Shown piece after piece: positions 1 to 9,500 of a DNA stretch of 14,202 nt. Below the pieces are notes generated by a model. It did not search any database. It was not told the origin of the DNA and saw nothing but the letters and a program-made list of their open reading frames with translations. The stretch is from Physocladia obscura (taxonomy: Eukaryota > Chytridiomycota > Chytridiomycetes > Chytridiales > Chytriomycetaceae). Position 1 is the stretch's first letter. The number at the start of each line of letters is the position of its first letter. Location: positions 1 to 14,202 of the forward strand of contig JADGJH010000813.1 of assembly GCA_027596945.1 (NCBI GenBank), in the 5' to 3' direction. The position numbers were made by a program, and so were the translations under genes.

Positions 1-31
1 GTTGAATAAACAATATTTGCTTATTTTGTAG

Positions 32-215
32 CAGTGACATGCCTCCTGTGTTGGTGACGTATCTCAGCTGGAATCTCCGCAGTGCTGCTTTCTTGAAATC
101 AACAGGCAAAAATTTGTTACCAAAGCAGCAATACAAAGAATTTTTCCAAAGATACTCTTTACAACTGTCATCCAATGTCTTGATTCATAATTCCATCAAA
201 GATGCTATTTGCAGT
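32..215 (+). CDS. Possible terminal exon at the window edge (partial, unrecognised)
   Basis: A reading frame on the plus strand stays open from position 6 to a TGA at about 213-215. It follows a plausible 3' splice acceptor (TTATTTTGTAG, ending at 31). Read from the acceptor it gives about 60 residues of ordinary composition (W, Y, Q, K, S mixed, with a LPKQQYKEFFQRYSLQL stretch), and an internal ATG lies at 39-41. It could be the last exon of a gene whose earlier exons lie left of the window, or chance. I recognise no domain. A minus-strand open frame (168-377) overlaps it but has only an internal ATG. Confidence 0.22.
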
Positions 216-1119
216 TGAAGCCACATTGTTTACCAGATCCAGGAGAGTTTGAAAAAACAATATAGTTGTTTTGACAGTATTTTGTACATTCAGTGGAACT
301 TGGCGTTTGGTCAATATAACAAAAGAGTAAATGCACAACATCATAATTTGAGCAAGAAAAAAGAGAAAAACCGCCAATTATTATTCAAATAAAATGTTGA
401 AAAAACATTGTTGGCCTCTGTAAGACTCTCACATTTTGAATCAAAATCATGAGAAAAGTCTTTTTAATCAAATAGTGATACTAACTAATTGAAAACTTGC
501 AAAAACAATGTCAATAGTCCTGCTCATATCACAGCTGGGTTTTTCAAATGTAGTGCAACTCAAGAACCGTGGTTTGAATTTACCGAACAAACAAAACCAT
601 AGCCTTGAAAAAAAAAGAAAGGCAGCTACATATTCTTACGCAAAATTGCATCATTGTACACGTCAGTTACAGTTTATAAACCGAATATTTATAACAGCAT
701 CTCAAAACTCCTAGAGCATCTCTCAATAACTGTTGTAACTTCTGAATCAACAATCTGGGACAGTATTAATATTAGCTACTGCTTCGAACGTAGGGTGTTT
801 TGCTACTAGAATACCAGAATATACGGGTTTTTAGGATTTGTTCTTACTTATAATTTCTCTGCTAAAAATGCAAAGACTGTCCAAAGTAAAAAAGCCGTTA
901 TTTTCTTTTTCCATTAACATGTATCAGTAAAATCTAAGAAATATTTTTCGTTTCTTCGTCTTTCACCAAATTGAATTTTGCAAGATCCTGTAAATTGGAA
1001 ATCTTTACTAGATCCATAAATTGGCATGCGAATTTCGTGGATTTTGGAAATCGTGGGAATTCGCCAAATAAAAGTAATATGAAAGAAATACAACTCAATA
1101 ACAAGAACGCGATTCAAAA
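216..1119. other. AT-rich intergenic stretch and 5' flank of the S41 gene
   Basis: No gene can be supported here. A 68-codon plus-strand frame begins with an ATG at 508 but has no recognisable motif and a composition typical of chance frames. The minus-strand frame at 914-1117 lacks an ATG at its 5' end. The last 100 bases are probably the promoter and 5' UTR of the gene starting at 1120; no clear TATA box stands out. Confidence 0.4.
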
Positions 1120-2368
1120 ATGGAAAGCCTTCCGCTTGAGCAAGATATAGACATTAGCGAGTTGGACCGTGCCGAAATAATCACAAAAGTAGTTGAATTA
1201 ACGCGCAAAAACTACTGTATCCCGCAAGCAGGCGAAAAAGCAGCATTAGAACTCGAACACCTTCAATCATCGGGTGAATTCACCACTGCGACGACACTCA
1301 AAGCATTTGCGAATAAATTGACAAGTGTTCTCCGTAAAACTGACATCCATTTTAGTATACGTCTGAAAAGTGAGGCTGTACCAGAACCACCGACGTACGA
1401 CAACAGTGGCAGTTATAAATTATCAGATGACGAAATTAAAATTATAACAGAACAGTTGGCTTTTGAAAACCATGGTATCAAAACGGCAGAGATTCTCATT
1501 GGCCGTGTCGGATACTTGAAATGGGATAAAATAATGGACGCAGAGATTCCTGGAGTGATTGATCATGTTGTTGATTCGCTCAACTATCTTTCTGACTGCT
1601 TTGCATTGATCGTCGATCTGAGAGACTGTGGTGGAGGTCACGGAGAAACCGCTGATGTGCTATACGACGCGCTTTTTCAACTGGAAACTCACGTCAACGA
1701 CTTTTATTTCAGACCACAAAATGAAACAACAAAACGATTTGTGGGAAAGTCTGATCGGTTTCCCGGTTTGAAGCGCAAGTGGTTTGGAAAACCAGTTTTT
1801 ATTTTGACGTCTAAAAAAACATTTTCATGTGGCGAAGAGGTGAACATTCAACCAACCTGCAGTCTGATTTATTAAATATTCAAATTAAACCCAGATTGCA
1901 TATACCCTTCAAACTTTTGGAAAAGCAAAAACAATCGGTTCAAGAACTGGCGCAGGTGCGCATCCTGGACAATTATTTTGGATTCATCCGCACATGTGGT
2001 TGTTTATTTCGACTGGGATTAATTACAATACTATCACAAAGACTGATTGGGAGCCGAATGGTGTGGAACCAGATATTCCAATCCAAGATCCAGATCATGC
2101 CTTGCTTGTTGGTCACAAACTTGCGTTGGAGTATGTCGTGGCTGAGAAATTGAAAACATCCTCCGAAGAATATATCGGCAAAGTTCGTTTCGAGTACGAG
2201 AAAAAGATTGAGGAGCTTGAAATTGAGATTCAGCAAGCACTTCAATCAAAACAAAGCAAGTGGGTGAAGACTGTCACAACAAAAAAAACGAATGCTAAAA
2301 AAATTGTTGATGGTTTTGAAAATCAAGTTACTTCGACTGTTATCAAAACAATTTATACCTCTACTTAA
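1120..2368 (+). CDS. S41 / IRBP-like (tail-specific protease family) protein, two exons
   Basis: The CDS joins 1120-1839 and 1895-2368 (397 aa). The removed intron of 55 nt runs GTGAAC...ACCCAG at phase 0. Unspliced translation ends early in VNIQPTCSLIY; splicing restores family continuity from SCGEE into IAYTLQTFGKAKTIG. The N-terminal ~90 residues match the helical IRBP-like N-domain. The S41 core follows: DLRDCGGG at 166-173 (family form DLRxNxGG), the putative nucleophile Ser236 in TFSCGEE, then GSRTGAGAHPG, where relatives usually have GExTxGGAHP. The C-terminal ~70 residues are rich in E and K and likely coiled coil. No signal peptide or membrane segment is visible, so it is probably cytosolic, unlike retinal IRBP. 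I do not see a lysine at the spacing used by Ser-Lys CtpA proteases, so activity is unproven. The start has a good AAAAATGG context. Confidence 0.85.
1840..1894 (+). other. Intron of the S41/IRBP-like gene
   Basis: A 55-nt GT-AG intron (GTGAAC ... AACCCAG). Its removal joins two frames that each carry half of the S41 core. The retained form hits TAA inside the intron. Confidence 0.85.
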
Positions 2369-2442
2369 TTTTTTTATTTTTTGTTTTATTTTTTTGTTGG
2401 AGGAAAGATGGGAATATTGAATAACAACATTCAGTCCGTGCA

Positions 2443-2448
2443 AATAAA
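2443..2448 (+). terminator. Candidate polyadenylation signal AATAAA
   Basis: A canonical AATAAA lies about 75 nt downstream of the TAA that ends the S41 gene, after a T-rich stretch. Position and motif fit a 3' end signal. In DNA this AT-rich the motif is also expected by chance. Confidence 0.4.
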
Positions 2449-2992
2449 CTTCAAACTCTTTCAATATCAATGATATTTAAACGATTTGTTTTCGTTCGCC
2501 AAATTGTTACCAGTTCCAAAAAAAACATGCAGTTCTTTGGTTTTTAAAGGATACAACCACACCACGATAAATCAAAAAATACAAACTCACACTCTAATAA
2601 ATATTGCTACTTTAAATGGATCACGTTTTATACAAAACTCACCAGCAGACCAGTAATCCCAAAATTGTTAGAAATTTATTGCCATTTTATATAACCATGG
2701 ATATTCTTCCTTTTTTTTCCGCAAACAAAAAATGTAATCTGTCTGCACTTCTCTATTTAAGTATTTTTCTGTGCTTCAGAATTTTCCAATTTCTCAAGAC
2801 AATTTTTTTTTTTTTTTTTTTGCAGTTGCCTTCAGAAATTGGATTAACTGTCATTTTCCAAATTGAGTAAAGCAAACATTTCGAGAAATAACAGCAAAAT
2901 GAGAATGTGGGAACAAAAAATTAATATAATTGAAATGACTTAAGGTTAGCATTTGCAAACATTAAGTTGGAACCTGTTACCAATCAAGATTC
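2449..2992. other. AT-rich intergenic stretch with a 19-nt T run
   Basis: No gene can be supported. The notable object is an uninterrupted run of T from 2803 to 2821 followed directly by GCAG, which looks like a polypyrimidine tract plus 3' splice acceptor on the plus strand. The short frame after it ends at a TAA at about 2868 and has no recognisable motif. Confidence 0.4.
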
Positions 2993-3822
2993 TCAGGATG
3001 TCTGTTGCAACTTCTGTTTATGATTCTGTATGGTGAGGATTTTTAGCAGAATTCTCTTTTTTCTTTGTATCCTCCATGGCAAAAATTCCAAATAGTCTTT
3101 AAGATAAATTTTGCCATTTTCCTCCCTATACAAGATTTTCTTGTATTAATACAAAACTTTTGTTTAAATGACAGAAAATGCAAGTCTACTGTTTTTGTTT
3201 CTTCACTTTAAGCAAATTGAGCAATTTCTTTCAATAAAGAGTGAATTCAACTTTCAATTTTTATACTTTGACAATGTCAACACTGTGAAAACTTGTGATT
3301 CTTTATAGTCAAAATATTGAAGACTTTATGATGATTGAAATTATTTGTGGAACATTGTTGATCATTATAAAGGAGCTAAGAAACACGTTGGGCTACTGTT
3401 ATTCAAGCCTCTTATTGGCACTCAAAAAAATACTTCACAAGAGATTGGTGTTCAGACACAGCAATTAAAATGCTCATAAGCTTGTTGACTGAATAGATTT
3501 GTTATATTTAATTGTTTCTATTTTGGTTGAAAATAATGAATCTGTCTATTTATATAAGGTGAATGGTTGCAGATTTTAATGCACTGATTGGAATTGTATC
3601 TGAAACTTCTTTTTTCCTTTAACCATCTTCCTGTGTCCTGGTGAAATATCTGTCTCAACATCTTTATGTTGACTCAGATGATTCATCAGCAAAACGCCTG
3701 GTTAGAAAATATTCAACTATGAATACTGCGTTGGACTCAGCCAAATTCAACCAAAGATAGAATGAATGAAAGTGCACGTGAATATTGTTAAAAACGTAAG
3801 AAAAGTCAGATATTGTTAACAT
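2993..3822 (-). pseudogene. Possible decayed coding tract (unrecognised)
   Basis: Several protein-like segments follow one another on the minus strand in shifting frames. From an ATG at 3822 a 52-codon frame runs to a TAA at 3664-3666 and ends in RRFADESSEST. Skipping one base there continues as KDVETDISPGHRKMVKGKKK to a stop at 3576-3578. A further frame at 3145-2993 reads KDYLEFLPWRIQ and then LLKILTIQNHKQKLQQ. The acidic and mixed composition is unlike the K/N/I/F bias of chance frames in AT-rich DNA. The tract starts only 18 nt after the COA6 stop, so the first part could also be its 3' UTR. No family recognised. Open stretches of 30-50 codons can arise by chance, so this is tentative. 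Confidence 0.25.
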
Positions 3823-3839
3823 GGAATCTAAGATTGTTT

Positions 3840-4320
3840 TTATTTTGTCCGTTCTTTGACTTTATCCCAAAACGAGTCGGGTTTGTTGCGCAATTCATTT
3901 TCTTTCACTTCCTGGTAATCAATCAAGTGCTTTGTCTGCAACTCTTTGACACGCAGCATACTGAAGTGGAAGACCTTGGAGAAACAAAGTGAATAGGCAG
4001 AAGGAGAGAAAGAAAGAACCGACCCACGATGGCAGGCACTCGCTTTCGAAGCGGAGCAGCGGCTCGCGGCACGCAAACAAACGCGCGCGATCGGCACGTG
4101 ACAGCGCGGAGTCGCTGGACTCGGACTCGGCCGCCGGGCGCACGAGGCTTGCGGCGCGCGCCACGTCGATCGCAACAATCTGGTCGTGCGAATTCAGCTG
4201 CAGCCCGTGCAGCCACAGCTTGTGTAAGTCGAGACATTCGAAATACGCGTCGCGCGCCGCCCAGCAACGCGCGCGCTGTGTTTTCTGCGGCGCGAGTTTG
4301 GCTGTCGTTTCGGCAGACAT
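3840..4320 (-). CDS. COA6: COA6-like cytochrome c oxidase assembly factor, two exons
   Basis: The minus-strand CDS joins 4320-4024 and 3974-3840 (143 aa), removing a 49-nt intron (GTCGGT...CCAAG, phase 0). COA6 is a small twin-cysteine intermembrane-space protein that helps deliver copper to the CuA site of cytochrome c oxidase. The protein shows the diagnostic CX9C (CWAARDAYFEC) followed by CX10C (CREPLLRFESEC), then LPSWV and, after splicing, FHFSMLRVKELQ, which matches the aromatic/basic tail of the family. Without splicing the frame ends in unrelated residues. Between the two cysteine pairs lies a long polar loop (about 50 residues including an SESSDS stretch), much longer than in human COA6. 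Exon 1 is strongly GC-rich. No presequence is expected, since import uses the MIA pathway. The start ATG has a clean A-rich context. Confidence 0.8.
3975..4023 (-). other. Intron of the COA6-like gene
   Basis: A 49-nt pyrimidine-rich intron, GTCGGTTC ... TCTCCAAG, at phase 0 after the Trp codon of LPSW. A competing donor 4 nt downstream (GTTCTT) would put the C-terminus in a frame without family resemblance. Confidence 0.75.
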
Positions 4321-4562
4321 TTTTCTTTTTTCCTATCACATTTGTCATCAGAATTGAAGAATATGACAGATTTCAACCAGTTCATTGCCTTTGGGCAAGA
4401 ACATTGATCAAATCTCCTTTAATTTTTTTATCTCCTTATTTACACGTTTTCTATGTTTCCAAATAACAATCGGTTAAATGCCGTAATTGATAACTGCTGA
4501 ATTTCTTCAATAGAGTTATTCTGTGAAACCAATAAATTCGAAAATTTTATTTCGTTTTTTCA

Positions 4563-5004
4563 GAATTGAAGCCTTGCCAATCCACGCGATCTTGTTTCGG
4601 GGGTTGTGATATCGATCATCATTGCGTTTGACATCTGCATGTTTCTGCGGCCGTAACGATCTGATAGCGCATCAATTAAAGTGCGCGCAACAAACCGAAG
4701 CAGCGAAAACAGCGCCAAATAAAACAATGTCGAGGCGTGAACTGCTGTCGCCAATTGTATTTCATAAGTAAAATTCCAGCATATTAGAAAAAGCTCTGGT
4801 TAATATCACATGGACAGTTTGTCGAGCCGGGCGTATCTTACAGAAAACTCTCTGTTCAGATACCTCATCGGTTCCGTACGTTACATGATAATAGTTGACG
4901 ATACGTGGAAATAGTGGCAGGATAATTGCAAGAATGCCTATCACCAGAGAAGTGAATATTGTGCGCAACGCTTTATTGACGACCCTTTGATCTTGAAACG
5001 CTTC
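4563..5004 (-). pseudogene. Truncated MFS transporter remnant, MFSD10/TETRAN-like
   Basis: Two minus-strand blocks match parts of the MFSD10-like major facilitator family. The upstream block (5004 to about 4864) reads LVIGILAIILPLFPRIVNYY, the first transmembrane helix with the family's LPLFPR motif. The downstream block (about 4754-4563) contains the loop motif ALSDRYGRR and then, with no intervening residues, MQMSNAMMIDITTPETRSRG. In relatives that second motif follows SDRYGRR only after two further helices, so roughly 40-50 codons are missing. No splice donor or acceptor lies at that join. The frame then stops at TGA soon after GLA, and nothing resembling the remaining helices is seen down to the COA6 start. 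A TAACAG acceptor precedes the first block. A GTATCT donor with a CAGAG acceptor at phase 0 could link the two blocks. I read this as a gene fragment rather than a working transporter. Confidence 0.5.
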
Positions 5005-5184
5005 CTGTTAGTTCTGTTTTCGCTGCGTTGATTTTGCCATTACAGAAAGAATTTGCCGTGTTCCATTTACCCTTCAAAATCTGAAAATCGTTTTTTCATC
5101 CAAACTCAAAATTTTTCCACTTCGTTGTCTTTTTCTCGTTTTATTTATTTTTAGAAACAAACAAGAAGCCTTCCATACTTACCA

Positions 5185-5964
5185 ATGTCAGAATCGTAAG
5201 CGGCAAAAAAGGAGTTGTTTTCGCCGTATCCAAAGCAAACCAATAAAAATTAGAAATAAAATACGACGCGCAAACTCGCTATCAGCATCGCCTGCGTCAT
5301 TCTCCACGCCACTACCGGCAAGAGACACACACGCACACAACAAACAGCAAACAGCGCCGGGCGGACGTCGCGCAACTCTAATCGACAACAAAGTCGCATA
5401 CAAAGATATTCTCGGATCGCATGCAAACGCCACTGCACGCGAAGGTTTCTCCGTTCTAATTGGCGATCACTACGAAGATGACGAATCTAAAAGTATCAAA
5501 GATTTGCCAATACTTGCGCGACGGGAAACGAACAAAACCAACTTGCCAAATAATAAAAAGGTGGATATAAGGGCAGTTGTAAGTGGAGACGCGAAAAGTG
5601 GGATTCAAACTCTGTTTGGTGATGCAAACGTCAATGGAACTGAATTAACACCTGTTTTTCAGAAAAATCATTCATCAGGACATCAATTGCCACAACACCA
5701 GCAACACCAAAATACGTTCAAGAAGTCGATTTCCAACGGTGGTATAAAAGAGGGTGTGGATACTTGATTTGGTGCAAACGACTCGATGCAAACCAAAAGG
5801 CAGATGACATGAAAAATGCCAAAATTTACGCAACTCATTCAATTCTTTGCAGAGTTGAAAAAGTTGACTTCGTTTCAATAAGTGAAGACAAAAAAACAAT
5901 ATATAAAAAAACAAAAAACAAACAAAATTCATCCTCACGCGTTAAACAAAAAACATATTTTTAA
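5185..5964 (+). CDS. Unrecognised gene, probable three-exon model
   Basis: The proposed CDS joins 5185-5195, 5254-5618 and 5663-5964 (225 aa). Exon 1 encodes only MSE plus two bases and ends at a GTAAGC donor; the acceptor is AAAATTAG. Exon 2 reads through RRATLIDNKVAYKDILGSHA and SVLIGDHYEDDESKSIKDLP, a well-mixed, largely hydrophilic sequence with an S/T/P/A-rich N-terminus suggesting disorder. The second intron (GTGATG...TTTTTCAG, 44 nt, phase 1) has a strong TTAAC branch-like site and follows the G|GT pattern of neighbouring introns. It leads to a frame open to 5964, including EVDFQRWYKRG, and ends in a lysine-rich tail. A stronger-looking GTAAGT donor at 5579 (84-nt intron) would instead end at TGA 5765-5767. 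No domain, signal peptide or membrane helix is recognised. The exon boundaries are uncertain. Confidence 0.45.
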
Positions 5965-6529
5965 AAAAGTACATTGTTGAACCAGAAATATCCTGTTGTC
6001 TTTAGAAGTCAGGTAAAATCATTACTTCATGTTCAATATTAAATAGCTGTTGTCAAAAAGGTCAACTTAAAGTGGCAAACATAAGTAGATGCATATTTTC
6101 CTGAAGTATGAGAAAACATTCTGTACATATTTGCACATAATTTCTATGAACTTAATTCTTTTATACTTAACATCCAAGCAACATGTCATTATGTGCCAAT
6201 TTTGCGAAGGAAATAAATTTTTATGTATGTTTCTAGGTAAAAATTATAGAATCCTGATTTTGGGCACTCTTGGACACCAAAATAATTAAAGCAATTTCCA
6301 ACTGCTTTCCTGCCACTTTTAAACCATTTTTCTTTTGAAGTGTCTTCTATTCTTTTTCTTTCTTTTTATTGGATCCCAAAATCAAGCTATACCTTTAAAC
6401 AAATATCTTTCGAAAGAGAACAGAGAAAAATAAAAATAAAATCAGCTTTAAAATAGCATTATTAACTACTAATTTCTTGTTTGGAGTTATGTATCAAAAC
6501 TATTTTTTATTTCTCCCTCCATCAAAATG
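5965..6529. other. Convergent 3' flank region
   Basis: AT-rich DNA between two genes that converge on it. It probably holds both 3' UTRs. On the minus strand AATAAA occurs at 6511-6506 and 6370-6365; on the plus strand AAATAAA lies near 6209. A 66-codon plus-strand frame from the ATG at 6089 is rich in F, C and I and has no recognisable motif. I treat it as chance. Confidence 0.45.
6365..6370 (-). terminator. Candidate polyadenylation signal for the ABCC gene
   Basis: Minus-strand AATAAA (TTTATT on plus) about 160 nt beyond the TGA of the ABCC gene. A second copy at 6511-6506 is only about 20 nt after the stop, so the choice between them is open. Confidence 0.35.
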
Positions 6530-9500
6530 TCAAACAACCATTTGCTTCAGCATTTGTGCATTACTCTCCCCTGTCTGCGCAACCAATGCAAAGAAAATTG
6601 ACTTTTCATTTTGAAGCAAGTTTTTTGGTGAATCGTACTCAGCAATCACTCCATTGTCCAACACAATTATGCGATTATAATCAATGACGGTGTTTAATCT
6701 ATGAGCGATCGTCAGTACCGTTGCGTCATGAAAGTCTTCACGCAGTGCTTTTTGGATCATTGCATCTGAGGGAAAAATTGGTATAAGTTAAAAAATAATA
6801 ATAATAATAATAATAATAATAATCAATTTCGAAATTCACCTGTCTCATAATCAACATTCGCTGTTGCTTCATCCATAATAAGAATTTTTGGAGTTTTAAG
6901 CATCGCACGAGCAAGGCATAACAACTGCCGCTCTCCCACCGAAAGATTTTCGCCTCCAGCATCAACCAACGCGTCAAGCTGCCCATCAGTTTTGGAAACT
7001 TTGGCTTTGAGTCCAGCCCGCCCAATTGCATCCCACAACTTATCGTCAGCATATTCCGAAAATGGGTCCATATTTGTCCGAAAACTTCCAGAAAAGACAA
7101 CAGGGTCCTGTGGGATAATTGCAATATTTGACCGCAAGTCGCTGAGCCCGATGGTGGAAATATCAATACCGTCGACAATAATTTTGCCGGATTCTGGTTC
7201 TACCATGCGAAATAATGCTTGCATTAGTGAGGATTTCCCACTTCCTGTTCGACCAACTATGCCAATTTTTTCACGGCTGGTGATGGAAAATGTCACTTTG
7301 TCGAGGACAATCGGCAAAGTTGGTGCATATCGCATTGAAACTTCGTGGAATGAAATAGCTCCTTCGTGTGGCCATAGTTTCGGCGGCCGGTTTCCTTCAA
7401 TGACGGCATCAGCTTCGACTTCAAGATTACGGGCGTATTTTTCGATTCTCTCCACTGAATTCATCACTAGCTCGCATTGAGTAAAGTTTTGAATCATAAA
7501 ACTCAGAATTTGCGTTACTGAAAGCACATATGAAAGACAGAGCCCAAATAAGGATGGCGACAACGAAGTTGAAACAACGCCAATCAATGCCGCAAAGAAA
7601 ACCAAAAACGCGGCAATAATTTGGAGACGAAGTGAAAGCCAGTTTGTGGCAGTTTGCAACAAGAAATATGGGCTGTTGTTTTTGTCCGTGACATCGTCAT
7701 TTCGAAGTGTGAAACGTGCTTGATCGTTGTACGCACGGATCGTTGCGATTCCGGCAAGAGTTTCACTGAAATTTGAGTAAAGAGGCGATTTTGATGTGGA
7801 ATCCAAACGCTTTAACTCTCTGGCAGTTTTTCTGTAGACAGTAGCGATCCAAAAATAAATGCAGAACGCAGGAACCAATGGTGCGACAAACCAAGGAATA
7901 GCTGTACATATGATAATGAATGTTGATAGGGTGATTCCGATTTGAGAAATGAGCTGACGAAAATAATAGGATATGTTGTTATCAATTGCATCCACGTCGC
8001 GAGAGAAACGATTGATAATACGGCCAAGCGGTGTGGTGTCTAATATTTTCAGTCTACAATTAGGAAAAAATCTAAAATATATATCCTACCATAAAAATAA
8101 ACAGGCGCTCTTAGAATTCGGGTCAACGCTTTTTTATGTAGATTTTTTGAAGCCCTAAGTCCAGAATACGCAAAAAACATGGCGTACGAAAAAGTTCCGC
8201 CAGTCAGAAGAAGGGCCATACAAATGTAACCAATGATGTACTGCGTTGTACTCATATTAAGCTGGTTGTCACTCCACCAAGTCAGCCACAAGTTGTTTCC
8301 AACATTACTGAGTTGATAAAAAATGAGAGTCACAATTAATGGAAGAATAAATCCAACCACACCGCCAGATTCTTCTATGTAATTCAACCAAACCCTTGCA
8401 GCTACGTGGCCAGTTTCTTGATCTTCAACTGTCATGATATCTTTTCCAGTTTGTTTGGCTTCCAAAATGGTTTCAAGCTCAGCGACCTCTTTTTCACGCT
8501 TAACATTTATATCCTCTCCTTCTTTTCCATCATCCGAATCAGTGTCAGAATCAGTATGAGATCCGTAAGATGCAATCATTCGAGCAAAGTCTCTATTGTC
8601 AGCAATAAGCTCTTGATAAGTTCCTTGTTCAGAAATGTATCCATCCTTCATTACCACAATTTTATCACATTGAGGTAAAAAATGAAGCTGATGAGTAACA
8701 AGAATACGAGTTCGCTGTGAAAATGCATACTTGATGCATCGGGTGAATAAGTGAGCTCCAACATGCGCATCTACAGCGCTGAGAGGATCGTCAATCAAAA
8801 CAATGTCAGTATTGCAATACAGCAAGCGCGCCATATTCACGCGTTGCTTTTGACCACCAGATAAATTTATACCCCGTTCGCCAATTGACGTGTGGTCAGC
8901 ATCCGGCAGGACTTTCATATCAGGAAGCAACGCAGAATCAACAAGAGCATGAAGGTATTTTTGCTTGTCAAACGGCTGTCCAAACACAATATTTTCTTTG
9001 ATAGTCGCATTTTGAATCCATGCAGTCTGTGCCGCATAGCTACGAGTGCCAGAGAAAGTGACTTTTCCAGAAACAATTTTCATTTCGCCAATCAAGGCAT
9101 TAAGAAGGGAGGATTTCCCACTACCAACGGCACCAACGATAGCAACAAGTTCGCCCTTTTTGATTTTTAGATTAATATCTTTCAGCGATGATACTTGAGG
9201 AACCGAAATTTCTTTGAATAGCGGGTCTGGTTTTGTTGGAGGATTTTTTTTGTTTAGATCACTGCCTTTTTCGTTGCTGCCACGGCGCCCCTTATCGACA
9301 ACTGCTTTAGGCTTTTCGAATTCATAGCCGTAAATATCGCCAGACCACTCAAAGTTACCATTTTCAATCAAGATACCGTATTCGGTGTTCGAATCGATAA
9401 CAGAATCGCTTTGAACTTCAGTCGCGAGCAAAAATGCTTCAATACGACGCATGGCGACATTAAATTCAGCCCAAGTGTTTAAAATGGTTGGTACCACAAA

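Noticed and set aside
168..377. 69-codon hydrophobic minus-strand frame
   Set aside because: It begins at a TTG codon, with the first ATG only at 344. No splice acceptor precedes it and no motif is visible.
3923..4466. Several long Arg/Ala-rich frames on both strands around 4.0-4.4 kb
   Set aside because: They are shadows of the GC-rich COA6 exon 1. Only the frame with CX9C-CX10C makes sense.
5188..5438. Two minus-strand Cys/Leu/Arg-rich frames
   Set aside because: Their composition looks like the reverse of the plus-strand exon 2. They contain no motif, and the frame that fits the MFS fragment is a different one.
6992..7480. 162-codon plus-strand frame
   Set aside because: It is antisense to the NBD2 exon of the ABCC gene, whose motifs fix the minus strand as coding.
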